Shown here piece after piece: positions 1 through 9,239 of a stretch of 64,000 nt of DNA. Both the position numbers and the translations under genes were made by a program. The stretch is from NCBI GenBank assembly GCA_014529385.2, contig CM043970.1, positions 49,148,898-49,212,897 of the forward strand, written 5' to 3'. This DNA comes from Adiantum capillus-veneris (lineage: Eukaryota; Streptophyta; Polypodiopsida; Polypodiales; Pteridaceae). Numbering within the stretch: position 1 is the stretch's first letter; each line of letters opens with the position of its first letter. The notes below the pieces were generated by a model. It did not search any database. It was given only the letters and a program-made list of their open reading frames with translations, and was not told where the DNA came from.

Positions 1-486
1 TCTTAGTGACTGCTGCAATACACGAAATCTTTGACATCGGCTTGATCATCTATGGGAGTACAATCCTTGGGAGATCCATTCATTCGAGCCATCATTCGGC
101 AGTTGCACCCTCCAGAGGGGGTAGTGACTTGTGGTTTTCTATGGACACATCTATGCACTCATTAGAGGAGTTTACACGAGCCTTGTGCACCTTGGCAAAA
201 GCACTATCCAAAAATCTTATCCTGGGTCTAGAGAATTCTATGATCTACCAGCTGATTCCCTTTTTTCTTTCTTTCCTTGTGCCTTGGGACCGGTGGGTAG
301 CGTCTTTCGCTTCCCCTGTCCATTGGCACGCCAGTCTCAATCATCGGAACCCTAAGACGCATTATCATCCGATCCCCTTTCTCTAGAATCCTTTGATGAG
401 CTTGCATCCGGTTCCGTGATTCATTCTTTTCAATTTGGCAGACTCTTGCCTTGTTGAGGTGGATACCATCCTGTCCGTAAAATAAT
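1..486 (-). pseudogene. Decayed 3' part of a gypsy gag region, low information
   Basis: This stretch lies immediately downstream, on the minus strand, of the recognisable Gag core at 487-1060. Minus-frame reading continues with charged, gag-like sequence, but I cannot see a zinc knuckle or any other firm motif. Open frames on the plus strand here have no recognisable domain. It is most simply the rest of the same decayed gag, cut off by the window edge. Confidence 0.35.
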
Positions 487-1060
487 TCAATGAGCCGGCA
501 TGCGTTCCAAATTGTCCTTAGCATGTTGCATAAGTCTTTGAATAGAGACAAACTTCTGGTTCAGACAATAGTCTTGAATATCTTTTGGCAAACCACAACA
601 AAACCGCTCAATCTGGTCTTTCAAAGTAATCTTCCGAAACGAAGATACTGGCAAATAAGTATCCAAAAATCTCTGGCAATAGTCATCCAATGTATCATTC
701 TCAGTGATTTTCAAGTGATCCCAAGCCGTGACGACACCTGTTGCATATTCATCTGATATCCAAGTTGACGTGAAAATTGTCTTAAATTTTAATCACGTCG
801 CAGGTGCTTCTTTGTGTAACAAGAGAGTAGACCACCATGTCTACACAGTTCCTTTCAAGTAAGATGCCCCCTTTCGCACCTTGGAATGTGCTGAGAACCG
901 TCTTCCAGAAAAGGCGACGTCAAACTATTGTACAAACTCAAGGGCTCGATGGGTGTCCTTGTAGTCTAAAATCGTGTCAAATTTGATGGCCTGAATCCCT
1001 TCCTTGAACTCCTTGGTTTTCTTGTTGTTGTGGTCATTGTCAAAAGAGGACGAGCTCTGC
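487..1060 (-). pseudogene. Ty3/gypsy Gag capsid-domain fragment
   Basis: The minus strand reads as a typical plant gypsy Gag core. An N-terminal part has the pattern AF.G..F...KV..GA.YLKG....WW. It is followed by TLDDYCQRFLD and then DQIERFCCGLPKDIQDY, which match the conserved retrotransposon-gag blocks. Gag forms the cytoplasmic virus-like particle. The frame is broken by stops, for example before TWWS and after PAT. It directly follows the tail of a gypsy integrase on the same strand. Gag should precede pol, so this is either a second element or a rearranged copy. The domain call is fairly safe; the element assignment is inference. Confidence 0.6.
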
Positions 1061-1099
1061 TCCTCTAAATGGCTAGATGGCCTTCATGTCTGCTAGACT

Positions 1100-1556
1100 T
1101 TTTTTTCAAAAAAATTTCTTCAAAAGAATCTTGTCTTTGGTGCTTAGAAATTGAGGAACCTTCTTAGCACTCTCGAATACTTCAAATGGCGCCTTCCCAG
1201 TGTGTTGTTGTAGGCAAACTCCACCAAGGGAAAATACTTTACCCATTAAGTCTTTTGATTTGAAACATAAGACTTCAACAAATCCAATTCCATTGAATTG
1301 GCTATCTCAAATTGCCCATATGTCTGCGGGTGGAACGAGGACGAGAATTGTAACTGCGTGTCAATGTTCTCCTCAATTTCCCTCCAAGACAACCTAGTAA
1401 ACCAGGGATCTTTGTCCAAAGCAATGGACTCATGCATGCCATATATTCAAAAAATCTGTGAGAAAAATAGTTTTGCCAAATGATTGGGCTTAACTGTCTT
1501 CTTTACCGGAATGAAGTGGGCCTATTTACCAAATCTGTCGATGACTGTCCAAATGT
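1100..1556 (-). pseudogene. Gypsy integrase, C-terminal part, split by a copia insertion
   Basis: Reading from 1556 downward the minus strand gives the integrase-core signature: IWTVIDRFGK, a stop, AHFIPVKKT, then a block resembling DRDPxFTSxFWRE, then SSSFHPQTYGQFEIAN. It ends with the FSLVEFAYNN/GKAPFEVFE type of motif near 1200. In HPQTDGQTE-type sequence the final E is the third catalytic acid; here the motif is HPQTYGQFE. The N-terminal half of the same core is at 6744-6860, on the far side of the copia element, and the two halves join in frame across the duplicated target site. The copy is clearly dead. Confidence 0.75.
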
Positions 1557-1783
1557 TGTTACCATATACATGTGGTAGTGATGTGTGTGAACACACTAGG
1601 ACCGCCGGGGCATTTTTTCCCTCTTTAGGAGGTTTTTTCCCCCGAGCATTGTATATACGCCCATCACTCTAGGGCTATCTATCTTTTCATTGCATACTAA
1701 GTAACACACTCTCTATTGTGTGCCTTGAGCTTCCTTCGTCTTCTCCAAGCTGTGTGCGTTTCTCTGCAACCCTAATTCCAACA
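1557..1783 (+). repeat. Copia 5' LTR
   Basis: This 227-bp repeat starts TGTTACCATATACATGTGG and ends CCTAATTCCAACA, and it is repeated at 6517-6743. By eye there are three substitutions between the copies (cccgagc/cccaagc, ctattg/ctactg, gtgcgtt/gtgtgtt). A TATATA at 1652-1657 is a reasonable core promoter. Confidence 0.93.
1652..1657 (+). promoter_or_regulatory. Candidate TATA box in copia LTR
   Basis: GTATATACGC lies in the middle of the LTR, about 100 bp from its start, where the U3 promoter of a short LTR is expected. The same sequence is at 6612-6617 in the 3' LTR. It is a position-based call only. Confidence 0.45.
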
Positions 1784-1785
1784 AT

Positions 1786-1797
1786 TGGTATCAGAGC
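1786..1797 (+). other. Copia primer binding site (initiator tRNA-Met)
   Basis: TGGTATCAGAGC begins three bases after the 5' LTR. This is the standard plant copia PBS, complementary to the 3' end of initiator tRNA-Met. Confidence 0.93.
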
Positions 1798-2106
1798 AGG
1801 TTGCGTCCTCCTGGGCTTAGTCGCCAGCTGCTCTAGCACACGCTTGCTCACTTTCTCCGATTTCAGTGAGGTTTGGCGAGCGTTCGGAGCTTAGTCTGCT
1901 CAGATTTCTGATTCGGGTTCATTTCGGCCTCCGTTTCCACTACAGACAGTACTGCACAGGCTATTTCGTCATTTTGTACAAAATTTTTGTCAGTGCCGTT
2001 TTTTGCATAACAGGTTCCCTATAGTCTTCTACGGTTTGTGCTATATAGCACGTGTTGTTTCCGCTCCGTTTTTCGAGCAGTTTTCACATCAAGTGCATCA
2101 TTTACC

Positions 2107-3534
2107 ATGGCTGACAACAACAACACAGATGTTGTGTTCAAGATATTTGCTGCTGAGGACAGGTTGAATGGGGAGAACTACCCTATGTGGGCTTATATGA
2201 TGCAACATGTGCTTGTGTCAAAGGGCGTTTGGAACATTGTGCAGGGCATTGATGTACGTCCTGGTTCTGAGGATGTAGGTGATATTGAGGATGTTACAGG
2301 TCTTGCTGCAAGGATTGCTATTGTTAGAGTTGTTTTGCCTACGGCAGAACAAGCTCGTTGGGATGTTAAGGATGCGCAAGCTCATGCATTGATTGCGTTG
2401 TCTGTAAAGCGCACCATTGTTCCTCACATCCGTTTAGCAAAATCTGCAAAAGAGGCTTGGGATATTTTAGCAGGTCTTTATGCAAGTTGCAATGAGGCTA
2501 AAATTTCTTTGCTGCGTAAAGAGCTGGAGTCGAAGATTATGCATGAGGAAGATGATATGGAAACTTTCCTTGCTAGTGTCAAGGATATCAATGAGCAGCT
2601 TATTTCTACAGGTGAAGTCATTTCAGACAGTTCCCTTGTGCAGACTGTTCTTGATGCCTTACCAGATTCCTACCAGACTTTTGCTAGTACTTGGAGACTG
2701 ATGACCCAAGGAAATCCTGAAGTTGTCAAGTTTGATGCATTATGCACATTGCTGTTGCAAGAGTCACTTTCTAGAAAAAACAGGACTAGGCAGCGTGCAG
2801 TTGAACAGGATTTTATTTCTTCTCAAAGAAAGGGTGGTAACAGTAATGCAGCCACTTCTAATGGTTCTGCTGCGAGTGGCAAAAATTATGTTCCTAATGC
2901 TTTTGCTGGAAGCACTTAGTCTGGCAATTCTGGTGATAAGGGCAAAAAGAAGATGCGTTGCCATTATTGTAAAGCTAATGATCACTTGATCAAGTCGTGT
3001 CCTAAGTTGAAGGCCAAAGAGGCTAAGAAGAAAGAGGGTGGTTCCACTGCAAATGCTGGTTCCACTACAAATGCAGCCATTGTTGAGTCTTCTGTGAAAG
3101 GAGACTGTGATGTTGATGTTGATGCAGAATGGGCTTTTAGCGTAGAGTGCACTTACAATCCTGCTATTCATGATGCATGCTTGTCAGTTGCTGCAGATTC
3201 ACATGTGTGGTATTTCGACAGTGGTGCTACACAGCACATTACCTCACATCGTGAATTGTTTACCTCTCTCGAGTCTGTCCCTCATGGGAACTCAGTTACT
3301 TGTGCCAACAATGCCTCTTATCCAGTTCAGGGAGTTGGAAAGATTGTGCTTACTGATGCAAATGGCAGTACTTTCACACTTGTTGATGCACTTTATGTAC
3401 CTGGGATCAAGAAGAATCTCTTGTCTGTATCCGCACTTGCTAGACTTGGACTTGTAGTCAAATTTATGGATGACAGATGTACAGTTCATGATCTCAGTTT
3501 TGGTGATGAAATTGTTGCATCTGGCCTTTTGTGA
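2107..3534 (+). pseudogene. Copia Gag and aspartic protease region
   Basis: I place the start at ATG 2107 because MADNNNTDVVFKI followed by LNGENYPMWAYMM is the usual copia Gag opening; the upstream ATG at 2038 lies in leader-like sequence. The Gag core (UBN2-type) runs to about 2900. An in-frame TAG at 2917-2919 interrupts it. The same frame then continues with a CCHC knuckle, CHYCKANDHLIKSCP (CX2CX4HX4C), at about 2959-3003. The retropepsin motif WYFDSGATQHI lies near 3209-3241 and keeps the catalytic DSG. A TGA at 3532-3534 ends the open frame. Confidence 0.9.
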
Positions 3535-4562
3535 TGTGGGCTGTATAAGCTCACTTTGTATGACAAGTGTGGACAAAATTTTGCAAATGCTGTTGCAGAT
3601 TCAAGGGCTATTTCAGATTCAAAACTTTGGCATGCACGTTTTGGTTATCTGAATTTTGCCAGTTTACTGCGTTTGTAGAAATTTGATATGGTTGCTTCTT
3701 TGCCGCCTCTTGAAGCACCTGTCAAACATGTTTGTGAAGGCTGTATTTTGGGTAAAATGCAGCGTTCTAAGTTTCCAAAGGATGGTTCAGTTCGGGCCAC
3801 ATGCAGGTTGCAGTTTGTGCATAGTGATGTTTGTGGGCCATGCAAACTCCGTCCTTGGGCAATTACCTGTACTTCGTGACTTTCATTGATGATTACTCCA
3901 GGCATGCATGGGTATTTCCGCTTAAAGCGCAGTCCGAAGTTTTTATGTGCTTCAAACAATTTCTGGCTATGGCTGAAAATGTCTCGAAATGTACTATGGG
4001 CACCCTCCATTTCGATCGAGGGGGGGAGTATATGTCTCATGAATTCAATGCATTTTTGGCTAGTCGTGGGATAAAACACCAATATACAGTGCCTTATACA
4101 CCTCGGCAAAATGGTGTTGCTGAGAGGAAAAACAGGTCACTGACGAAAATGGCACGATGTATGGTCAAAAGTCAAGCTTTGCCGCATTCTTTTTGGCTTG
4201 AGGCCATCATGTGTGCCACTTATGTACTTAACAGGTGTCCTACGAAAGCTTTGCAGTCTATTACTCCATATGAAGCAGGGCATGATAGAAAGCCTTCTAT
4301 GGAGCACATGCGTGTTTTTGGCTGTTTGGCATATGCTTTGGTGCCACAAGTGCAGCGCAGAAAATTGGATGATACGGCTGTCAAATGTATTTTTGTTGGT
4401 TATAGTGCTGAAAGCAAAGGTTACACGTTGTATCATCCGCAAACAAAACATATTCTGGTTTCTCGGGATGTAGTGTTTGTGGAAGATTCTGTTCAGCCCT
4501 TACTGTCATGTACTAGAGACAGTAATGGAAGATTCTGTTCAGCCCTTGCTGTCATGTACTAG
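3535..4562 (+). pseudogene. Copia integrase
   Basis: After the TGA the same frame gives the GAG-pre-integrase zinc region (LWHARFGYLNF ... CEGCILGK). The second zinc histidine reads Y here, a C-to-T type change. A TAG lies at 3676-3678. A frameshift near 3840 moves to the frame carrying the catalytic core: FIDDYSRHAWVF (second D), then TPRQNGVAERKN (the E). The core continues through WLEA and the GYSAESKGYTLY-type motif to about 4475. The frame is disrupted again at 4481-4572 by a tandem duplication. The enzyme would insert cDNA into the host genome but is not encoded intact. Confidence 0.88.
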
Positions 4563-4572
4563 AGACAATAAT
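4481..4572 (+). repeat. 46-bp tandem duplication that shifts the copia frame
   Basis: GGAAGATTCTGTTCAGCCC occurs at 4481 and again at 4527 with the intervening sequence repeated almost exactly. The period is 46 bp, so it moves the reading frame by one between the integrase and reverse-transcriptase parts. Confidence 0.9.
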
Positions 4573-5826
4573 GTAAGCTCACATGACATTTATGACACTT
4601 TGTTGCCTCTTTTCAGTGGTGGAAATACGAATGTAAGTTCCAATGAGGCAAATGTACAACCTATGGGGGTTTCTGAAAATGTTAGAGATCAGCCTATTAC
4701 TGATGCAGATGTACATGATGTACTTGATGAGGAAAGGGTTGAAAATGAGCAGGCTAGAGGTATGCCAAAATGGCTGGTGCACACTTTGCGTGACATTAAA
4801 TTGGATGCACCTTTGTCTAGTCGTACTCGTTCAGGCTCTCGCCATGCATCTCATGCATCAGATTGTTATGCTTTGGCTGTGTCTAGTTTACATGAAGTTG
4901 ATGAGCCTGTGTCTTTTGATGAAGCGCAAAATTCAGAAAATTGGATGGCTGCCATGCAATCAGAATATGATGCACTCATAGAAAATGACACATGGACTTT
5001 ATGTGATTTTCCTCCTGGCAAAAAGGCCATTGGTACGAAGTGGGTTTACAAGTTGAAACGCAAGCCGGATGGTGAGATTGATCGCCATAAGGCTCGACTT
5101 GTTGCAAAGGGTTATGCACAGCACAAAGGCATAGATTATGAAGAGACTTTTGCTCCCACTTGTCGTATGACTACTGTGCGTTTTCTATGTGCATTGGCAG
5201 CTCATTTTGGTTGGGATGTACATCAATCAGACATTGTTACTGCTTTCTTGAATGGTGACATATTTGAGGAAGTTTATGTAACGCAACCTCGCGGTTTTGT
5301 CATAAAAGGACAAGAGGACAAAGTGTGCAGATGTAAGAAGTCTTTGTATGGCTTGAAGCAATCTCCTTGTGCTTGGTATGAGAAAGCTGACACTCATTTG
5401 GTTAAACGAGGCTTTCGTAACAGTCCAACAGAAAGCACATTGTATGTAAAGCGTGAGGGTGATGTACTTCTCATTGTGGTTCTTTATGTAGATGATTTGC
5501 TGATCACTGGACCAAATGAGAGACATATTGCTAAATTTAAGGCTGATTTGAATGCTACTTTCAAGATGAAAGATTTGGGGTTGTTGCATCATTACTTGGG
5601 TATACAGTTTAAGCAGTGTGATGGTGGTATTGCCTTGTGTCAGAAAAGTTACATAGAGACATTGCTATGTAAGTTTGGACTTGAGGACTGCAAACCTATT
5701 GCCACTCCCATGGAAACAGGTTTGAAGTTGAGTCTACATGATGCTCGTGATCCTGCTGATGTCACTCTTTACCAAACTGCTGTTGACTGCCTCATTTATG
5801 TATGCAACGTGAGCCCAGATATTTAG
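4563..5826 (+). pseudogene. Copia reverse transcriptase
   Basis: The open frame (phase of 4477) starts with a variable linker, then gives the RT2 domain. Visible blocks are TKWVYKLKRKPDGEIDRHKARLV starting near 5035, DYEETFAPT, the LYGLKQSPCAWYEK motif and the active-site LYVDDLLITG near 5485-5515. The catalytic YVDD is intact. The frame closes at TAG 5824-5826, inside the block usually reading RPDI.FAV, and continues in the same phase. RT copies element RNA into cDNA inside the virus-like particle. Confidence 0.92.
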
Positions 5827-6441
5827 TTTGCAGTCTCACAGGTCAGCAGATTTATGCATGGCCTAGGGTCTAAGCATTGGCAGGCTGTCAAGAGGATTTT
5901 CCGCTACCTTAGTGGCACTTTACATCTTGGCTTGTTTTATCCCAAGGGGGGATCATTGCCGCCAGACTTACATGCTTTTTCGGACTCAGATTGGGCTGGT
6001 TGTTTTGACACACGAGTGTCCACAAGTGGTTTTTGTTTCATGCTTGGTAGTTCATGTATATCATGGTTGAGCAAGAAGCAACCTACTATGGCCACTTCGA
6101 TTTGTGAGGCTGAGTACAGGGCAGTCTTCACAGCTACGGTTGAGTGTGTATGGCTCAGACGCTTTATGGCTGATTTGGGTGTTGGACAGGACACTGCCAA
6201 CACTATCTACACTGACAGTCATAGCGCATTGGCAGTTGCGAGGAACCCAGTTTTTCATGCTCGCACAAAGCACATTGAGGTGCATTACCACTATGTCAGG
6301 GAGAGGCTCTCAGCAGGAGAGATCAGCTTGGCTTATGTGCCAACACAGGACAACCTTGCAGATCTTTTCACAAAGGCATTGTCTTGTGAGAAGCTTGAAG
6401 CTTTTCGCAAAGCTTTGGGCTTACTCCCCTTTGTGGACTGA
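5827..6441 (+). pseudogene. Copia RNase H
   Basis: This is the same frame as the RT, after one stop. It contains FSDSDWAGCFDTRVSTSGFC, the SKKQPTMATSICEAEYRAV motif, YTDSHSALAVARNP and TKHIEVHYHYVRE, the copia RNase H series with D, E and D catalytic acids. The terminal stop is TGA at 6439-6441. About 75 bp of 3' untranslated sequence separates it from the PPT. Confidence 0.92.
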
Positions 6442-6506
6442 TCATGTCCTCAGGGCATGGCACTTCCCTTTACTCATGTGCCAGCTCTCGTTCACCGCAT
6501 CACTCC

Positions 6507-6516
6507 AGGGGGGATT
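6507..6516 (+). other. Copia polypurine tract
   Basis: AGGGGGGATT abuts the 3' LTR, as required to prime plus-strand synthesis. Confidence 0.85.
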
Positions 6517-6743
6517 TGTTACCATATACATGTGGTAGTGATGTGTGTGAACACACTAGGACCGCCGGGGCATTTTTTCCCTCTTTAGGAGGTTTTTTCC
6601 CCCAAGCATTGTATATACGCCCATCACTCTAGGGCTATCTATCTTTTCATTGCATACTAAGTAACACACTCTCTACTGTGTGCCTTGAGCTTCCTTCGTC
6701 TTCTCCAAGCTGTGTGTGTTTCTCTGCAACCCTAATTCCAACA
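6517..6743 (+). repeat. Copia 3' LTR
   Basis: It is the same 227 bp as the 5' LTR. It is followed by AATGC, which matches AATGT before the 5' LTR except for one base. Confidence 0.93.
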
Positions 6744-6860
6744 AATGCCATCATGCCCACTTTGAGTCTTGAGGAGATCAAAGATAAAATTCATCGCAAT
6801 GCTTTCCCAGGGGCCCAGGGGCAGGTGGGAACTGGTAAAGGCTGTAAGAGTGTGTGTACC
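6744..6860 (-). pseudogene. Gypsy integrase, N-terminal part of core
   Basis: The minus strand reads PLPVPTCPW, then WESIAMNFIFDLLKTQSGHDGI, the block usually seen as PWESISMDFI.GLP. The first catalytic D is replaced (MNF instead of MDF). This half continues at 1556 beyond the copia insertion. Immediately upstream is RT sequence, so RNase H and the integrase zinc finger are deleted. Confidence 0.75.
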
Positions 6861-7290
6861 AATAACAAATAGTCTCAATTTTGGCCGGGTCCATCTTTAC
6901 CCCTACTGCTGAGACGATATGTCCCAGAAATTGTATCTCAGGGAAGAAAAAAATTCGCTCTTTTTCTCATTTATAACCAAAATATGCTTCTGCAGTGCCT
7001 GTAAAACTCTCTAAAAATCCTAAAAGTCATCCTGAAAGTTGTCTTGTAGACATCTCAAGGAGCAATTCAGATCTGATGATAACCACTCTTCATATTAATT
7101 TGGTAAGTAGAACCCTGAAGTCTGTCGAGTATATCATCGATCCTCGTAATGTGGAAATCTATTCTGGTTCATTGTTTCTTTATTTTGGCCTCAGCTAACT
7201 CTATGAGATGGCCAGTTCGGTGGTGTACTACCAGAATCAATCATGTGATCTTCAGGACATGAAGGAGGCAACTTGCATGGTACACCCTTA
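6861..7290 (-). pseudogene. Gypsy reverse transcriptase remnant
   Basis: Broken minus-strand frames carry the plant gypsy RT series. These are PEDHMID followed by PPNWPSHRVS near 7250-7210, RIDDILDRLQGSTY and MKSGYHQI near 7130-7080, DVYKTTFRM, and the thumb block EIQFLGHIVSAVG near 6950-6900. Several stops and shifts interrupt it. The YxDD active-site block is not visible and appears deleted. Confidence 0.75.
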
Positions 7291-7449
7291 GAGAAATAGT
7301 GAGCCTCAGCTTACTGAAAATCTTGTCGTTCCTTTTTGAGGTCAAACATATTCGACCTTTCATTTTTTTTTTCATCAAGTACAATCTCTTTGCCCTTCTC
7401 ATTCGTCAAAGTCGCTTTCTTAGCCCGATAGTCAACCACGACGTTGTTC

Positions 7450-7765
7450 TTGTGGACGTGAGGACATCACATCCTTCCAAGGCATGATATAAAAGTCCTC
7501 GTGCCCTAAATACCCTTGACAATGCAAACGAAGTTTGCCAATGACAGGTGTAATGGCAACATCCCGTCCAGGTGCCACTAGAACTGCCTCGGCTTATGGC
7601 CTTAGCCTATCGAGTGTAATTCCATGTCAAGCCGCCAATGAAGTTGGCCTTGGCTCCTCCATCAAAGAAAATGAGGGCTTGCTGATCTTTCACTTTGTCC
7701 CATATGCGGCAAAGTTTTGTGCTTTCGTTCATCTGATTTGGGTCAATCCCCACGCAATGTGGTAC
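7450..7765 (-). pseudogene. Gypsy aspartic protease remnant
   Basis: The minus strand shows ALIFFDGGAKANFI, the position of the usual LIDSGATHNFI flap. Downstream is YHALEGCDVL, corresponding to the DVILGM block. The catalytic DSG reads DGG. It sits between the gag part and the RT of the same decayed element, which supports the call. Confidence 0.6.
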
Positions 7766-7823
7766 TAGTCCTGCTTTCATCTTTCCTTTTCTGCACTCAG
7801 CTGTTGCTTTGTAACTTTGTGGC

Positions 7824-8210
7824 TTATCTTCTGGTGGTCCTCTGGTTCATCTTCTCTTCAAGAGTTCTGTCCGGCTCTTCATGCGAGCACAGGTTCCCCT
7901 TTTTTGCACTCATCTGTCCTTTCAACTTTCCTTCCGACCTGAGAGGAGAAGCAATGGCCTCACACCATCTCAAGTAAATCTCATCAATTGGGTAATTCTT
8001 TAGTTGTTTCGCAAGTCTTAGGTCTCTGGAGTACTTGATCAATCTTTTCACACACGTGTCAATGTGCAGTTGGCGTTTGTACTCTGCTCTGGCAAAATTT
8101 TCCACCAAGAATCTGTCCAAATCTTCATTCCTTTCTTCAGTTCCCATGTCGGATTTCAACTTTTCTTTTGCCTTCTCACCTAAAGGTGTTATCTCTATTA
8201 GATTCTCCAA
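7824..8210 (-). pseudogene. Gypsy gag-like fragment, 128 codons
   Basis: A lysine- and glutamate-rich minus-strand frame follows the leader of the decayed gypsy and precedes its protease, which is the gag position. Motifs such as LKNYPIDEIYLRWCEAIASP look like a degenerate capsid, but no zinc knuckle is visible. The identification rests mainly on position. Confidence 0.5.
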
Positions 8211-8415
8211 GAGAACCCATGAGTAATCTGGAATTATTTATGGCTAATTCTCTGTAAGACAAAGCGATGAAGACAGGAGCACGCCCGATGCACGATGTAC
8301 GAAGGGTGGGAGTGGCTAATACGTCCGAGGTCGGGGCACAAAGCTTCTTTCAAAAAAGAAAACTGTGTGTGCTGCAAAAAGGATCGGATCCTCCGTAGAA
8401 GAAGAATATTTTTGT

Positions 8416-8427
8416 GCTTTGATACCA
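8416..8427 (-). other. PBS of decayed gypsy
   Basis: The minus strand reads TGGTATCAAAGC, one mismatch from the tRNA-Met PBS TGGTATCAGAGC. It is separated by one base from the LTR at 8429. Confidence 0.75.
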
Positions 8428-8428
8428 C

Positions 8429-9033
8429 TGTAATAGGCTTGGACACTTCAAGTGAGAAATCAATAGCAACACACGAACAAAAACTTCATAATCACTGAAC
8501 TTTGAGAGAGAGAGAGTCAACATGGCCCGGCACTTCAAGTGAGAAATCAATAGCAACACACGAACAAAAACTTCATAATCAATGAACTTTGAGAGAGAGA
8601 GAGAGAGAGAGAGAGAGTCAACACAACCCGACCGTGCCCAGAGGTATTGGCCCCAAAGTCTAGCGCTCCTTTCAGTGTTTTTTTTTCATTAATCATTGCA
8701 AAGAACAACTCCCGAGGGACCTCTGTTCTCAGACTTTGTGTCTAGATGCCCCCCAGAGTGAGGCCCCAAGGGCTCTTATAAAGTTTATAAGGGATGCCAA
8801 AAGCAGATCCCCAAAAGCAGTTAACTCAAAAGCATCTTGTCCAAAAACTGCCCAAAAAATAGTTAGCGCAATTAGCAAAAATTTGTATAGCCTGCCACAT
8901 CAGCAGCTGTCAACGCAAAACGCAAAAATTCGTACAACACACTGTCACGTCATCATTTTCCGTCCGTGGGTGGTCATGCCACGTCATCAAGCTGTGTGTC
9001 TGGATAGTACCGCCACATCATCAATTTGTGACA
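8429..9033 (-). repeat. 5' LTR of the decayed gypsy element (605 bp)
   Basis: On the plus strand it begins TGTAATAGG next to the PBS complement and ends AATTTGTGACA. It shares its terminal sequence and several internal phrases (ttggccccaaa, ccacatcatcaattt) with the LTRs of the non-autonomous element at 13262-16480. The partner LTR would lie left of the window. Inside is an 87-bp tandem duplication and a GA tract. Confidence 0.75.
8444..8617 (+). repeat. 87-bp tandem duplication with short GA tracts
   Basis: CACTTCAAGTGAGAAATC begins at 8444 and again at 8531, with almost identical sequence following each copy. Each unit ends in a GA run; the second run is longer. Confidence 0.9.
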
Positions 9034-9239
9034 TCTGCCATAAACGCAAACGAATCTTTTTTGCTTTGACTTCGGATTGTAAAAACGCAAAGGAGGAGGG
9101 GTCGCATTGGCATTGCAGAGACCTAATCCGCTTTAGAATGCAAAAGCGCAAGTGAGCGTGGAGGATTTAGGGTGTGAAAAAAAGGTTAGGGCTGAAATCT
9201 TCTCTGTTGAGGGTTGGCACTGCCTTAACCAAATGTGGT

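Larger units (their letters stand above)
1557..6743 (+). mobile_element. Ty1/copia LTR retrotransposon, full length but coding-defective
   Basis: The element is 5187 bp with 227-bp LTRs (TG...CA), a PBS matching initiator tRNA-Met, a polypurine tract and the copia gene order Gag-PR-IN-RT-RH. The flanks are AATGT on the left and AATGC on the right, a 5-bp target-site duplication with one change. The LTRs differ at only three positions that I can see, so the insertion is recent. The coding frame nevertheless has four in-frame stops (2917 TAG, 3532 TGA, 3676 TAG, 5824 TAG) and two frameshifts. It sits inside the integrase of an older gypsy element in the opposite orientation. Confidence 0.95.

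Noticed and set aside
2917-5826. Stop codons as sites of U-to-C RNA editing, as known in fern and hornwort organelles
   Set aside because: These are nuclear retroelements that also have frameshifts. Editing of this kind is organellar, so mutation is the simpler reading.
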